Source of the DNA: Prevotella sp.
GTDB lineage: Bacteria; Bacteroidota; Bacteroidia; Bacteroidales; Bacteroidaceae
Reading direction: 5' to 3'
DNA length: 47,940 nucleotides
Assembly: GCA_016284635.1 (NCBI GenBank)
Contig: JAEEPF010000005.1
Coordinates: forward strand, 1 to 47,940
The translations under genes and the position numbers were made by a program. Positions 38,901-45,462 of the stretch are shown here, in pieces. Numbering within the stretch: the stretch's first letter is position 1; the number at the start of each line of letters is the position of its first letter. The notes beneath the pieces were generated by a model. That model searched no databases and was not told the DNA's origin. It worked only from the letters and a program-made list of their open reading frames with translations.

Positions 38901-39063
38901 TGCCTCCCGTGTCGCCGGCATTACCGCCGCCATAGACATTACCGCCTATGTTAATCTGTGCATATACATTGAACATTGAACATTGAACATTGAGGATTAC
39001 CACCATCAGCAGCAATCGCTTCAAATGCTTATACTCTATTATGTTCAATAATATATTTATCAT
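26959..39063 (-). CDS. Giant T9SS-type surface protein (about 4034 residues) with YGGGN repeats
   Basis: I choose ATG 39063; the longer frame begins with TTG inside a repeat. The signal peptide (HLKRLLLMVVILNVQC, then SMFNVYAQ) is partly coded by a heptanucleotide array. The mature protein begins INIGGNVYGGGN. Residues about 40-1950 are many VYGGGN/VFGGGN-type units with TxVxIxGG strands, probably a solenoid. A second repeat type (GxxIxxxEYxxL.....YF) fills about 1950-2950. A GLUG-like part follows near 3180 (FSGTLHGDGYTIGGLSSSLF). The C-terminus (VRVVTPAGITVAAFSVKPGQ, GMYIVHTLDGRYTKKLSVKK) fits the T9SS type A sorting domain. It follows the fimbrillin genes by 29 bp. An adhesive or shielding surface role is inferred. 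Confidence 0.85.
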   Translation of the reverse strand: MINILLNIIEYKHLKRLLLMVVILNVQCSMFNVYAQINIGGNVYGGGNAGDTGGRTTVTVRSGDIDGNVFGGARQANVGGSAFVHIDGEHMSGDILINYVYGGNDIAGTIGASATLPDELTEAVENGITDEAGKNKNNYNAFVLTTKERTETTVTGESASTTQPYKMYFGQLFGGGNGDYTYTNETTTTGEGAEAVTTTVHVAKDASGNTIASSKDDFIKPELDKAYIEMRGGSCVLLYGGGNNVTVKEATDICIDNPSAITYDITDAQGNTKLTDERLKHMGIFELGSAGEDVATSDAYQFSRVFGGNNKAPMDIRPTWHLKKGKIRNLYSGGNRGAMTHEKGILLVLASDDLEINNVYGGCRMADVNPANKTIAEEYIDGVYYPPYHSARLYITGGNINNVYGGNDISGNIYGGNAVGVHTSIKGNVYGGGNGSYPYTDNPALATSDLYSDFFYDVNAILGKPAGSSFTGMESAQALDRFRPHAEAATIRLSGTAAKPLIIGGAVYCGGNSATLRSTSTTAQAQLKIGSYVYANEVFLGSNGENMVKEELLERLFKYVKTDGTITTSSSDYDFSQMDLKNNSGQMAEYMKGCEMDVKPNVVFDSQIRKDPEDYVPYSTYFGSFYCGGNRGSVNTTGMNTIDFNYPVVIYDKLVAGSNNAVVLAGDYNARYEGGIIGDPGTNDNKLTLNLSGLTIEPKRWRDENNKSNISDLIWNVVDKNGNPVNPEDIPAIPADGKAVAADLERRLVGGNIYGGCCTSGIVNGNVIINVNATLMDRDKIFDDVEAAGEGLYGDDILEQDTREYTINERRSGVILDEQGMDVLGSALCLFGGGKGRETEIWGSTTVNLKQGFVFQVFGGSEEGIIGKAVDTGGTYTFKGKSFKQDDKYSCIINLRSPSDANAEAEFIYGGGFLGPVCGNTILNLGKGRVFNTFAGACNADILGHTETYMGRQIKDDGTVGEGFPYIEDYIYCGNDLGGSILGKADFTVRVRNEVASKIHSADAPKNVSAYVEYQQGHAIGIFGGCFGTYDYKDPEYKDFFYTTGATDATETNLGTARLGYTKPRMDKAFVNFRPSNDARLKSNEDNTISEIYGAGQGQPGDGDRDIMQNSSYILIDIPQDMTNFDDLQVWGAGAWSGLGMREYVEPGTQGSVADAASAIIDLPRGQLNVVYGGSYKEGFTRRTVVNVPMGSTVKLNKIFGGAYGISNNDICDVYEGHVNWNSGNALVSGLYGGNNNARRTLYGRVNVNAPVWSDKSTGYMATIYGAGFGENTWSQYTEVNLNKGSQVYMVYGGGHNGRVANVASTKRMSEVEFSDPTYEGLKIADTYANGKAYAENGLNNPLAKARYDGKKYNTNVIINKGAIVGSYALGSTPGFDVKGGYAYGGGMGSPDKSRSGDVNGTTYIALLGGTVEKDLVAAGSVGSVFDQYGGLTDDFNKPFVASATAYIGGGVARNVFGGGYMGSVGKHKTTGQLKDENGNPVTDKDGNPVNGEIDADISNTTVVDIPAEANIIIGIREDQTSENLTTALNYAKSESADNEGTYGFYNGIPAIQRNAYGGGEGEDKAGGRGGAVFGKANVIINNGRIGYDWLNDEFVEKLNDETWITDNPNDSIGRLKDYGNIFGGGYSDRSNVDETNVVMYGGILRGSLHGGAELAAIGRGATRESGVANHKRDFEAIYKAGKTHVEMYNGHVKRNVFGGGKGYNVLGFGGKNELYTDGYVFGQTEVYIYGGEVGTEEGLADNNGNVFGGGDVGFVYSKGYNNTNSRKTGTGSPNHYYYYYNDGSGDKLTEDCKVVISPYLQVKPGQSITYLGKTYNAYDYVPTEYLNTLPKKQEVTDDEGNKTKQFTGDWLKLFTGVNNGVEGATEDTDERGIHIRNGVFAGGNVSSNNDKTYANATTVFGNTTATLFDAYHRDFITVGTEHTGGIYGGGNLSVVDGYRELNITNYGTDYYGLDSQITLDEYKSLSNRERAYFQLQYICNETTTFGSGESAITYEKDKILKEDEYLKLLEKYPAAKDAFTPYGFCSIYAGRLLNTIQRADFCGVFGSRMVLQGAKDRVADVGEDIDYTINRVGEVSLNQQRSEQAADEGSDDALHGNYFGIYSVVNYMGNLTSDVHFGDTYRGTDGKEVPGQTYYGYKKAQPTSSSRNFGSSFNQVALASGVFLELTTENSTADHKDYGYVTGVIELDLINVKRDEVGGGFVYAKNEHRLPRRYPNKRNVFLSEYNNVSDNEAVSNRQFRYYESQEGPWPEEGAENVGGEPNDRLYQYVVYETSGNFIHPKKKIVDDCYPINNAYIEGRTPYSEAHYWYVKGDVYIYDQKVSAYTGSANAYSKEVHLPLTITAASHGRLQLLNVKPNLYAYYMPTEATGVDKVKIGSELDTSGEPIDKVWVNNESDSYELNDVITWWDWHQLSPTERSYFVTQTYVNCITCTIDGKEYEAGTYVMDDADFTEFKKTSHEITNAAGNATTVDFVFRSSNNIGHDTGYVLTLDMNSPKVWDDYYTAINNGGTTSGTTTTISKAAYKQLSSAAQYDYREGPTFRPLETGVYGQRQYEEGAVITEETYTNSTEGSGTQATMEKAYVAFKTVKYTYKDQQKIANPGTPIPKTEYDAIGATAQASFGEALMCTSTVKLSNENYMLYGDLKTQDEINQMKDDFAGITDEDGHITGYTPLAAEIQASMTPAYICSSAGGWGGKRLENDKNYDAITAWCSLPKSDRIDANGHDKFTFNYDGLDLINDADYLKVGNSVESPSHERTVQAFHSPYTDLVAVEYSAVFDEDEVKIVEFNNGTSREFSPTAADADKRISNEEFENVRNDQRHYTRVSVKANGETIYIAKDNFVYNGIPYGKGQVVEETVATLTVNQDKVDAIAFTNTGSAAVIKYYCYEDYGNVTKGTVIDDQAYIALTNHQKYFVIQGQEPTETTTLYVSRESDIYDLTKKKVITVVYQYTYYEDEDDGSVKLTNELHVVNIHLELESGVPQIGQLNPPSIVLPGDAVGLRTPEVKPGLYEILTNGWELYDNYDDAVKHQNGTAFVNNSTPVFWYQNQKAYVAFYSKTYLGFTYSNPVPVSVANYHDLDKVMLDKEHHMYVDHPDVERDSKIYIDNRECKSDATKSELDLLKDFFDLSVLSTTPAAGSALEGHALLNRDRVQGGNNLEFFLRSNVSPKAYTTWNSIGGGENDPCFSGTLHGDGYTIGGLSSSLFGKLCGNVYNLGVMGSFTGAGVAETGEGYVENCWVKTSGTPVKVDGETHYAVFGNPTRGTDPRGLIQVENCYYPESNDYQTPPTDDSYKHGRPTQMPDKDFYNGEVAYNLNGFYLKKRYYDKVEPSGSDVAEYLYLKSESNTTLPADMSTAKYPAGYAVYQPDVKMSEGVEKPWLGYVENRFYDGDYRYANGEIPTTTDIRVRTVTTGEGENAVTTTHFTPIWPDDYIFFGQALTYGHVGNREHQATPSRINKSQERILTTADGNRVYRAPAYFRSKVKDVAHFNPYAIFAQTKKDDPTVIAYKDMTAIDFSGGLAADETNSYEYGLDDDGHFFHPLLDDDGLTLFQNMDLTRNLLVYTGAPGGTEEGQTPTASQKTANVVSTYLHDEAYEEINTTYHTVAPWNSESDAVRGHWVQKVGENSYVASLDHLLVDLYDFNCPIPYTFASGKRMWYQRKPDNYVGMKKNDGTYTDSHSGWNDISLPFKAEIVTTNVKGEITHFYGGSKESANETHSKVGHEYWLRELKEGGHVSTTDESIYEAILGYPDAKSADGEKEYTNTFLWDYYYSWNNRDDLNQDDYQIYYKADDYGIVNTFEDYPRLAAATPYIIGFPGERYYEFDLSGKFKAETTLTPNPTQLGQQTITFASAPGATIGVSDEETKDGKSDGNYTFKPNYLNQTLTSVAADDNTSPRDFVLNTAGNAYEANLHAAGAASKTVALSAFRPYFTTATAHTRSIIFGNEQLEELKGVEEHGDPRKEEINGGLRIWTKKDKIFVESTLSYTEDVRVVTPAGITVAAFSVKPGQTVEVQADFSGMYIVHTLDGRYTKKLSVKK
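38965..38995. repeat. Heptanucleotide array (gaacatt) in the giant protein's signal peptide
   Basis: Four gaacatt-type units, read on the minus strand as LNVQCSMFNV, forming the end of the signal-peptide hydrophobic core just before YAQ. Length changes here would directly alter the export signal. Confidence 0.9.
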
Positions 39064-39106
39064 TTCAATTTTCAATTGTCAATTGTCAATTATCAATTAA
39101 TTGTCA
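39063..39106. repeat. Heptanucleotide array (caattgt/caattat) filling a gene junction
   Basis: Six 7-bp units run from the ATG of the giant protein through the whole 29-bp gap and into the end of the upstream fimbrillin gene, where a unit supplies the TGA stop and the last residues TIN. Confidence 0.9.
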
Positions 39107-40196
39107 CCGTCGGGTTGTCCAAGTCCGGATCCGACAATACGTACAGATAGGTGGGATTCACCGTCAACGTCAGTATCGTGCGTTGGTTGGGACCATAAGC
39201 CAAACTTGGCAGTTTGTTGACAGCCGTACAATTCTCACGAACCAGATTACCATTTGGATGATCCTCCGTCACATTCTTGTCATACACGTCATACGTACAT
39301 CTCAGTCTCAGTTTGCTCGCCACATTTGACTTTGGGGCGAAATAGCCATTAACCAATTTGGCATTCTCAACAGACGTTGACAACGTCTCGCCATCTTCAT
39401 TGGTATACAGGGATATATAATCGTTGGACAATGTAGTTCCTGTGCCCCAGCTCACCTCATATCCAACCTGATCCTGATCCTTCATCGTGACCGTTAAGGG
39501 GTAGGTTAGCTGATCATCGGTCATCATCTCAACCTTCTTCAGTTTGATGGTGCGCAACTCGTTATAAGTATCTTTCACCAAGAACTTGAACTGCACGGCG
39601 GAATAGAGATGGTCGAGCATCAGACAAACAAAGTTACTGCCACTTGCCTTGCCATCATATCTGAAGTTACCGGGAGCAAGGCTTCCCTCTTCATTATCTA
39701 GGTTGGAACTCGACACCTGCAACACACCTGACACCACGGAGAAATCCTCTGCCAATACCGGAGGCAACTTGGTAAACGTCAGGACTGCACCTTGAGAGTA
39801 GTCCTTTCCTAAAATCTGAGAAATCTCGCAATGGATGTTCTCGTTCACGGGCATATAACCATAGAGATAGTACACCTTCGAGTTGGTAACACTCACCTGA
39901 GAATTCCATTGGTTATTAACATACGAGAATGTTCGTATAGCGGGCGCCTCGCCATCGGTTGTGGTGGTAAACACGCCGATGGTGTTAGGACCTTTATAAT
40001 CTGTATAACCAGAAGGGAGCGTGACGTTACGCGTAGCAGAAGGTGATACTTCTGTCCTGCCGTGGGTATAAGGCACTAAGTGGAGCGTGTCTGTCTCACC
40101 TTCCATCTTGTCAGAGTCGTCGGAACAAGCTACCAGCACCACTGCCATCAACAATAGCAGTAGCATGCGTACCTTATATCTATTTAATTCTCTCAT
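39093..40196 (-). CDS. Fimbrillin-like (Mfa-like) lipoprotein
   Basis: 367 residues. Lipoprotein signal MLLLLLMAVVLVACSDDSDK after a basic N-terminus, with lipobox LVAC. The body has features of Bacteroidales Mfa-like fimbrillins (PF13149 type): an early RTEVSPSATRNVTLPSGY segment, FSYVNNQWNSQVSVTNSKVY and YLYGYMP, LDHLYSAVQFKFLVKD in the second half, and a late NQRTILTLTVNP strand. Such proteins are transported as lipoproteins, cut after an Arg, and polymerise by strand exchange into type V pili or cap them. The stop codon lies in a heptanucleotide array that runs up to the next gene. It follows the 411-residue fimbrillin gene by 6 bp. Confidence 0.8.
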   Translation of the reverse strand: MRELNRYKVRMLLLLLMAVVLVACSDDSDKMEGETDTLHLVPYTHGRTEVSPSATRNVTLPSGYTDYKGPNTIGVFTTTTDGEAPAIRTFSYVNNQWNSQVSVTNSKVYYLYGYMPVNENIHCEISQILGKDYSQGAVLTFTKLPPVLAEDFSVVSGVLQVSSSNLDNEEGSLAPGNFRYDGKASGSNFVCLMLDHLYSAVQFKFLVKDTYNELRTIKLKKVEMMTDDQLTYPLTVTMKDQDQVGYEVSWGTGTTLSNDYISLYTNEDGETLSTSVENAKLVNGYFAPKSNVASKLRLRCTYDVYDKNVTEDHPNGNLVRENCTAVNKLPSLAYGPNQRTILTLTVNPTYLYVLSDPDLDNPTVTIN

Positions 40197-40202
40197 TCCT
40201 TT

Positions 40203-41438
40203 TTACCAATTATACACTTCACGCGCTATTTCCGTGTCTGTCCAGTCTTTGAGCACTACTGAGACGGCCACCAATCCCGACTTACTGTAATAGGCATAGA
40301 CAATCCACGTATGGTTCCGTGAGAATTCGTATGCTCTTGCATCATACAGATCTTTGTCCATCTCAAAGTTGACACTCTTCTCTGTATCTCCCTGCTTCTG
40401 GTACCAAATCTTACCCGCAAGTCGTTTGTCACTCTCACGCAGATAGAACGGACCGACTTGTGTCAGTTCCGGCTCAGTTGCAGTTAGTCCTTCCTCTATG
40501 AGGTTTTCATACGCTTGCGCTGTCTGCGACTGATATAAATATTTTAGTGGATCCGTACTCTTACAGATATCCGACAATGTCTGAGAAAGAAATTCCTTGG
40601 CATCACCAGTAGCAAAACTGCCAATATGATAAGGCTTTGCATCTTCACCAGGCGCCAAATCTTCATCAGTCTTCAGGAACAGATACTCCGACGTCGGGAT
40701 CATTCCTTCGTTAAGTGTAATGCTGTTTATCGAGATGGGCACACCATCACCGTCTGCAGGTTTCTCACGACAGAAGACAAAGCGGATCTTCGACACCGCA
40801 CGAGTCAGTTTCACTTTCTGCAGCTCCGTTTTGCCTACCCTATACACAGGCGATGAACCTCCAATCTCCACATTACTAAGCACACCCGACATAGGTAAAC
40901 CAATAGGCTTCTCGTTTTCATATTCTGGAACCTTTTGGGTTAGATTGTCCAGCCCAAAATACTCGGTATTTATGAGTTTATCCTTCAAATCTGCTTTGGA
41001 CGTTGTCTCACTAAGTGTCAGACCACAACTGGCAGCATTCGCTACCACAAAGACATCCACATGAGGTCTGTTCTCTTCTGAAGTAGCCGATGCAAGTTCA
41101 TTTGCAAAAGCTTCACTCACGCTCAACTGATAGGTGGCACCCGTGGCATCCTTACCATTCAGGTTCTCCACAGACTCCGGCTTATAATAGGCAACCAGAT
41201 CGGTTGTCCCTGTTTTGAACACCCAAATCTGAAGGCTTGTGATTATACTCTCACTTTTGTTATTGCTGATGGGAGCAACCTCTCCAGTTCCTGCACGCGT
41301 AATGATTGGTTTAGCCGGAGAATAGACATAGATGCTGATCACCGGCGACTGCTTTGTCTCCGACGATTCGCCATCACCACTGCATGCACTTAGCAACAGC
41401 ACGATGAGCATCATACCTATGACTCTTATCACATTCAT
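40203..41438 (-). CDS. Fimbrillin-like lipoprotein, FimA/Mfa type V pilin family
   Basis: 411 residues. Lipoprotein signal VIGMMLIVLLLSACSGDGES with lipobox LSAC. The pilin family is suggested by VISIYVYSPAKPIITRAGTG near the start (the Arg in ITRA could be the maturation cut site), LQIWVFKTGTTDLVAYY, VDVFVVANAA, VKLTRAVSKIRFVF in the middle and YEFSRNHTWIVYAYYS, VSVVLKDWTDTEIAREV at the C-terminus. Similar proteins form the shaft or accessory parts of FimA/Mfa fimbriae. Its ATG overlaps the TGA of the upstream gene (ATGA), which implies translational coupling. Whether it is the shaft or an accessory subunit cannot be told. Confidence 0.8.
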   Translation of the reverse strand: MNVIRVIGMMLIVLLLSACSGDGESSETKQSPVISIYVYSPAKPIITRAGTGEVAPISNNKSESIITSLQIWVFKTGTTDLVAYYKPESVENLNGKDATGATYQLSVSEAFANELASATSEENRPHVDVFVVANAASCGLTLSETTSKADLKDKLINTEYFGLDNLTQKVPEYENEKPIGLPMSGVLSNVEIGGSSPVYRVGKTELQKVKLTRAVSKIRFVFCREKPADGDGVPISINSITLNEGMIPTSEYLFLKTDEDLAPGEDAKPYHIGSFATGDAKEFLSQTLSDICKSTDPLKYLYQSQTAQAYENLIEEGLTATEPELTQVGPFYLRESDKRLAGKIWYQKQGDTEKSVNFEMDKDLYDARAYEFSRNHTWIVYAYYSKSGLVAVSVVLKDWTDTEIAREVYNW

Positions 41439-43315
41439 TCCAATATCACATTTGTCGTTTTAGCCTGTATCCAGTTGGGTACCAACTCCACACCCAACTC
41501 CAGTCGTCCGCCAAGCATATTAGGCAGTACGTTATAGGCATTGGCCAGCGACTTCACTTCTGTATTGACGATCGTCACATAGTCGCGGGTAAAAACGCGC
41601 TGTTTCACAGATTCCGGGACATCTTCGCCGGCTGTGACATTCGTATCTTTAGGGCTAATCTTCCCCATCAGATAGAACTTCGTTCCCGGATAGATGACGC
41701 CACCCTTGCCACGGAAGTCCGTTCCACTGTTGTTTTCGAACTCCAGAGCTATCAAGACTTCCTCTTCGTCATAGCTCTGCAGCACCAATGTAGAGGGGAT
41801 GCTTTGGTTATCAGTTGTCGATAAATGACAAGCTGTGCCTACCTGACTGTCGTAGATAAAATGGTCTTCAGCATGCGACTCTGCTCCATTCGCAGCCACA
41901 GGCTCAAAACTGAAACCCACAGGGTGCTGGTTACAGATGATGATACCTGTCAATGGGAAAGATGACTCAGTCAGAGATATTTCTTTCCCCGCATCATCCT
42001 TCAACGTTGTCGATACCTTTTTCAGGCTGACTTTCAGACGGCCCACCGCATACTGTAAAGGCTTCTGGATGGCGATGCCTTTCGTGTCACCTGTCACAAG
42101 AGCATCCTTGTTTTCGTAATAAGTAAGTACTCCATCCCAGTCAGTTGCTGTATTATACGTTGACTGATAACCCTGAAAATTATCCTTATTGGACGTATCT
42201 ATCCGGCTATTGGCATAATAGAACAGCTCAGGAGGATAACAGAAACGGCTGATACTGTTGATATCGGCCAATGTTGTCGTCACCGTCTGAGGCACAAAAT
42301 GATCTGTATCCCAGCGCAAAGCAGCAGCACCATCCGGCAAGTCGTATTTGGCCGGATAGTGATAGTATTTATTGTCTTCCTCTATCTTTATATCCGTCAA
42401 ACGCCAGTCTTTGCCAGTCTTCCCATTGACTGTAAAGGCCAAGGTCGGTCCATTTGTGGTAGGAGCACTATAATCCTGAATACAATTGATGATATTTGTC
42501 TTAACAGTTGCCTCGCTTCCAGTAAACGTGAGTCCTGATAACAGGGCATACAAAGCATTGACATGCTCCTTCACATTCACACCCGCACCCGCCATCACCA
42601 TAACATTACCGTCATTCTCCTGACCCGTAAACACTTTATAGAGCAACTTCAGCGTCTGATCGGACGTTGTACTCCAGCCATCAGCATTGGCTATATGTGT
42701 CAGATAGTTTGCCAACAAAGTTGCTTCGGATGGAGCTGTCGTTTCAGAATACATGGCATCGGGTTTGAACCGTAACGTCTCCAGATTGGGGTTGATCAAC
42801 TCAGACTCATTAAACTGCAACGAGCCATAGAAAGCCTTATCGCTTACGCCTGAGGGTTTTAGGGGCAAGGCTGTCGATGCCCTGCCATAGACGAGGAATG
42901 CATTGACACCTCTTACCATCGAATACGCATTGTAGAGATAGAAGCCACCGTAGTTGCTGCTCTTATTAGACGTATAGGAATACGGGCTTCCTTCATCGCC
43001 GCCAAGTTCAAACAGACGCGACGGATGATTTGAACTTTCAATCGCATCCTTATCCCCTTGAATGGCAAAAGGGATCATATAAACCTGACCCAAGCCTCGA
43101 TATGACCGGCCTCCGTCAGGTTGCTCCTGCACCACGTCATCGGCCATACGGGTCGTTGTCGCGGAGGAACTGGAGACAGTAAATGCCAGACTGGCCTTCA
43201 CGCTACTATCGACATCATCATATTCCGGTTCGTCGATGAGCGAACACGAGCTGAGTGCCTGCACCATCAGCACAGGCCCCAGCATCATCATATATCGTGT
43301 CCACTTCATCCTCAT
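41435..43315 (-). CDS. Large Mfa-like surface lipoprotein, paralogue 3 of 3
   Basis: 626 residues from ATG 43315 (a GTG lies two codons upstream). Signal ends in VQALSSC. It shares blocks with the next two genes: TRMADDVVQ, YRGLGQVYMIPF, NAFLVYGRA, YDLPDGAAALRWD, FCYPPELFYYANS, QYAVGRLKVSL, ICNQHPVGFSFEP and FRGKGGVIYPGTKFYLMGKI. The final strand GGRLELGVELVPNW is a diverged form of the ending V.L.W..GL. The three are tandem paralogues, probably accessory or tip components of type V pili or surface adhesins; exact function is unknown. The gene is coupled to the 411-residue pilin gene by a 4-bp overlap. Confidence 0.78.
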   Translation of the reverse strand: MRMKWTRYMMMLGPVLMVQALSSCSLIDEPEYDDVDSSVKASLAFTVSSSSATTTRMADDVVQEQPDGGRSYRGLGQVYMIPFAIQGDKDAIESSNHPSRLFELGGDEGSPYSYTSNKSSNYGGFYLYNAYSMVRGVNAFLVYGRASTALPLKPSGVSDKAFYGSLQFNESELINPNLETLRFKPDAMYSETTAPSEATLLANYLTHIANADGWSTTSDQTLKLLYKVFTGQENDGNVMVMAGAGVNVKEHVNALYALLSGLTFTGSEATVKTNIINCIQDYSAPTTNGPTLAFTVNGKTGKDWRLTDIKIEEDNKYYHYPAKYDLPDGAAALRWDTDHFVPQTVTTTLADINSISRFCYPPELFYYANSRIDTSNKDNFQGYQSTYNTATDWDGVLTYYENKDALVTGDTKGIAIQKPLQYAVGRLKVSLKKVSTTLKDDAGKEISLTESSFPLTGIIICNQHPVGFSFEPVAANGAESHAEDHFIYDSQVGTACHLSTTDNQSIPSTLVLQSYDEEEVLIALEFENNSGTDFRGKGGVIYPGTKFYLMGKISPKDTNVTAGEDVPESVKQRVFTRDYVTIVNTEVKSLANAYNVLPNMLGGRLELGVELVPNWIQAKTTNVILE

Positions 43316-43343
43316 ACGCACTTAATTACCTACAAAGTAATCA

Positions 43344-43381
43344 CAATTCCTAATTACTAATTCCTAATTTCTAATTAATTA
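43344..43381. repeat. Heptanucleotide array (aattact/aattcct) in a gene junction
   Basis: Five or so 7-bp units (cctaatt, actaatt, tctaatt) start at the stop codon of the gene at 43379 and run through most of the 63-bp gap to the next start. On the minus strand the units contain TAG, so they would not be tolerated inside a gene. Confidence 0.88.
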
Positions 43382-45427
43382 TATACTCGGATTCAGTTCC
43401 AATCCCTTCTTCCACTCCAAGTTGACGGAGGTACCGAGCTCAACACCGGGAGACGTCAAATTGGGAATACCATTAGTCGCATTGCCCAATCCATCGGGGA
43501 TGGTGGGAGCATCAGGATAATTACCTTCTGAGTCGGGAATGATGGGAATATCTACCACACCGTCGCCATCAGTATCCCAGCCTGGACCACCAAAGTCAGG
43601 ATCGGGGATGAAGTGGTCATCTTGTCCATCCCCATTGATGTCATAATCAGTCTTGGTAACACCGTCGCCTGTATCCACACCTTCAATATTGCCATCGTCA
43701 TCCTTGACATATTTGTCAGGATTACCATCACCGTCACGGTCAACAGAGGTTCCACCGTTTTTAATGGTGACAACCAGTTTGGTGACATAGTCTTGTTTGA
43801 TAATCTGGTCGATATTCACATCTGTCTTATTAAGGGCCTCAGCAGGGTCGAGCTTAACAGCCAAATAGAATGTGCCACCGGCAGGAATGATACCATCGGC
43901 ACCCATAAACTCTTCACCATTGTTGATCAGCTCAAGGGCTGCATAGATAACCTGTCCGCCATCGGTCTCAAGGGCGAGAGTCTGGTTACAACTGGAGGTG
44001 GTCATGTCGGGTTTGACAAGGAGATTGTTCGTAATGTCCATGTCATAGATCGTCCGGTTCTGTCCAATCTTGGGGGTAAACTGGTATCCGACACTGTTCT
44101 GTCCACCCAGAAGCAGTCCTTTCATCGTATAGCCTCTTGAGGCGTCCACCACATTGCCATTAGCATCATAGAACGTGCCGCTTGGCATCTTGATATAAGT
44201 TTCCAGACGGCCTACGCCATAGTCTGCTGCCTTTGTCAGAGCCACAGACAGCGTACTCTCCCCAACCACGTCGGAGGTGCCGTTATAAACCGTGTTGATG
44301 ACACCATCCCACGTACCTTGATCTTCATACTGATTCGACTTCTTCTCGTTGGCGGCCTTCAATGGCGTATTGGTGAAATACCAGAGAGCGGCGGGATAAC
44401 AGTAGTTGGTGATGACCTCGTTAAAGCCCTTACCATATTCAGCTGTCACATCTTTAAACTTGGCGCCCGAGGCATCCCAGCGTACTCGTACAGCACCGTC
44501 GGGCAGGCCAATATTGCCTGGATAGCCTGCATAGTCACTCTTCAGCGATACTGGCTCACCGTTGATGGGAGACACAGTGCAGGCTGTCAGGATTTTGGCC
44601 TTCAGATTCTCGGCGAGCTTTCGTGCGGGATTGCCTGTCTGGATATTCTCCAAAGCAGAGTAAAGTTTGCTCAGGATGACAGCAAACGTATTCGACGACG
44701 AAGTCGTGACGGCCGTGAACTGCTTGTAGAGTGAAGCCATCACGGCTACATTAGTAGTGCTCCACTTGTTGTTGGGTGAAGCAGCTTCCTGAGCTGTCGT
44801 GTTGGCCAGAGCAGTCAGAAATTCCACGATGTTCTTTCCCGTCTGGTCGTTAGCCTGAGCATCACCGTTGGTATTGATCTGTTCTAATGAGAACTGAATC
44901 TTGCTGGGAGTCCATCCTTCAGACTCCTCCAAGCCCTGGACATTCAAAATACCATACTTGAACTTGTCGCCCATGGTAGTGATTTCCGTCTCTGCATCAT
45001 TAGCAATGGCACGGCCATAGAACAAGAATCTCTTGGTGCCAACGGGTACGAACTGGTCACTATAGACCTTGTAGTTGACGGCGCCCGGGCTGCTCAGTGA
45101 ACTGGCGGCACTCAGACGCATGATGTCACCGAGCTTGTTCGAGGTTTTTGTTATAACGTCAACATCAAACGGAATAAGACGGATGTTGTCGATACCCCGG
45201 AAACCGTCGACATCGCCACTCTTCTGGGTCACATAGTCACTCATTCGGGTAATGGACAGGACCTTGCGAGGGATGGAAATGACAAACTCCGACTTCACAC
45301 CGGCAGTACCATTGTCATCGTACACGATTCTCTCCTCTTCAAAGTCGTTAGAGGAGCAGGCAGTGAAAGCAGTTGTGCCTGTGAGGGCGATGGCCGTCAT
45401 CAAGGCGAAAGAATGAACTTTTCTCAT
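43379..45427 (-). CDS. Large Mfa-like surface lipoprotein, paralogue 2 of 3, with Ca-binding-like repeats
   Basis: 682 residues from ATG 45427, preceded by AAGGAT; ATG 45454 would add nine residues. Signal MRKVHSFALMTAIALTGTTA, then FTACSS. Shared blocks: ITRMSDYVTQ, FRGIDNIRLIPFDV, RFLFYGRA, IGLPDGAVRVRWD, YCYPAALWYFTN, YGVGRLETYI, LLGGQNSVGYQFTP, FMGADGIIPAGGTFYLAVKL. Near the C-terminus are DRDGDGNPDKY, DINGDGQDDHF and DTDGDGVVDI, aspartate-rich loops like thrombospondin-3/EF-hand calcium sites. It ends VELGTSVNLEWKKGLELNPS. The next upstream gene is about 35 bp away (8 bp with the longer start). A pilus-associated adhesin role is inferred. Confidence 0.78.
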   Translation of the reverse strand: MRKVHSFALMTAIALTGTTAFTACSSNDFEEERIVYDDNGTAGVKSEFVISIPRKVLSITRMSDYVTQKSGDVDGFRGIDNIRLIPFDVDVITKTSNKLGDIMRLSAASSLSSPGAVNYKVYSDQFVPVGTKRFLFYGRAIANDAETEITTMGDKFKYGILNVQGLEESEGWTPSKIQFSLEQINTNGDAQANDQTGKNIVEFLTALANTTAQEAASPNNKWSTTNVAVMASLYKQFTAVTTSSSNTFAVILSKLYSALENIQTGNPARKLAENLKAKILTACTVSPINGEPVSLKSDYAGYPGNIGLPDGAVRVRWDASGAKFKDVTAEYGKGFNEVITNYCYPAALWYFTNTPLKAANEKKSNQYEDQGTWDGVINTVYNGTSDVVGESTLSVALTKAADYGVGRLETYIKMPSGTFYDANGNVVDASRGYTMKGLLLGGQNSVGYQFTPKIGQNRTIYDMDITNNLLVKPDMTTSSCNQTLALETDGGQVIYAALELINNGEEFMGADGIIPAGGTFYLAVKLDPAEALNKTDVNIDQIIKQDYVTKLVVTIKNGGTSVDRDGDGNPDKYVKDDDGNIEGVDTGDGVTKTDYDINGDGQDDHFIPDPDFGGPGWDTDGDGVVDIPIIPDSEGNYPDAPTIPDGLGNATNGIPNLTSPGVELGTSVNLEWKKGLELNPSI

Positions 45428-45462
45428 ATCCTTAATATTTAAATTATTCTTCATTTATTGTC

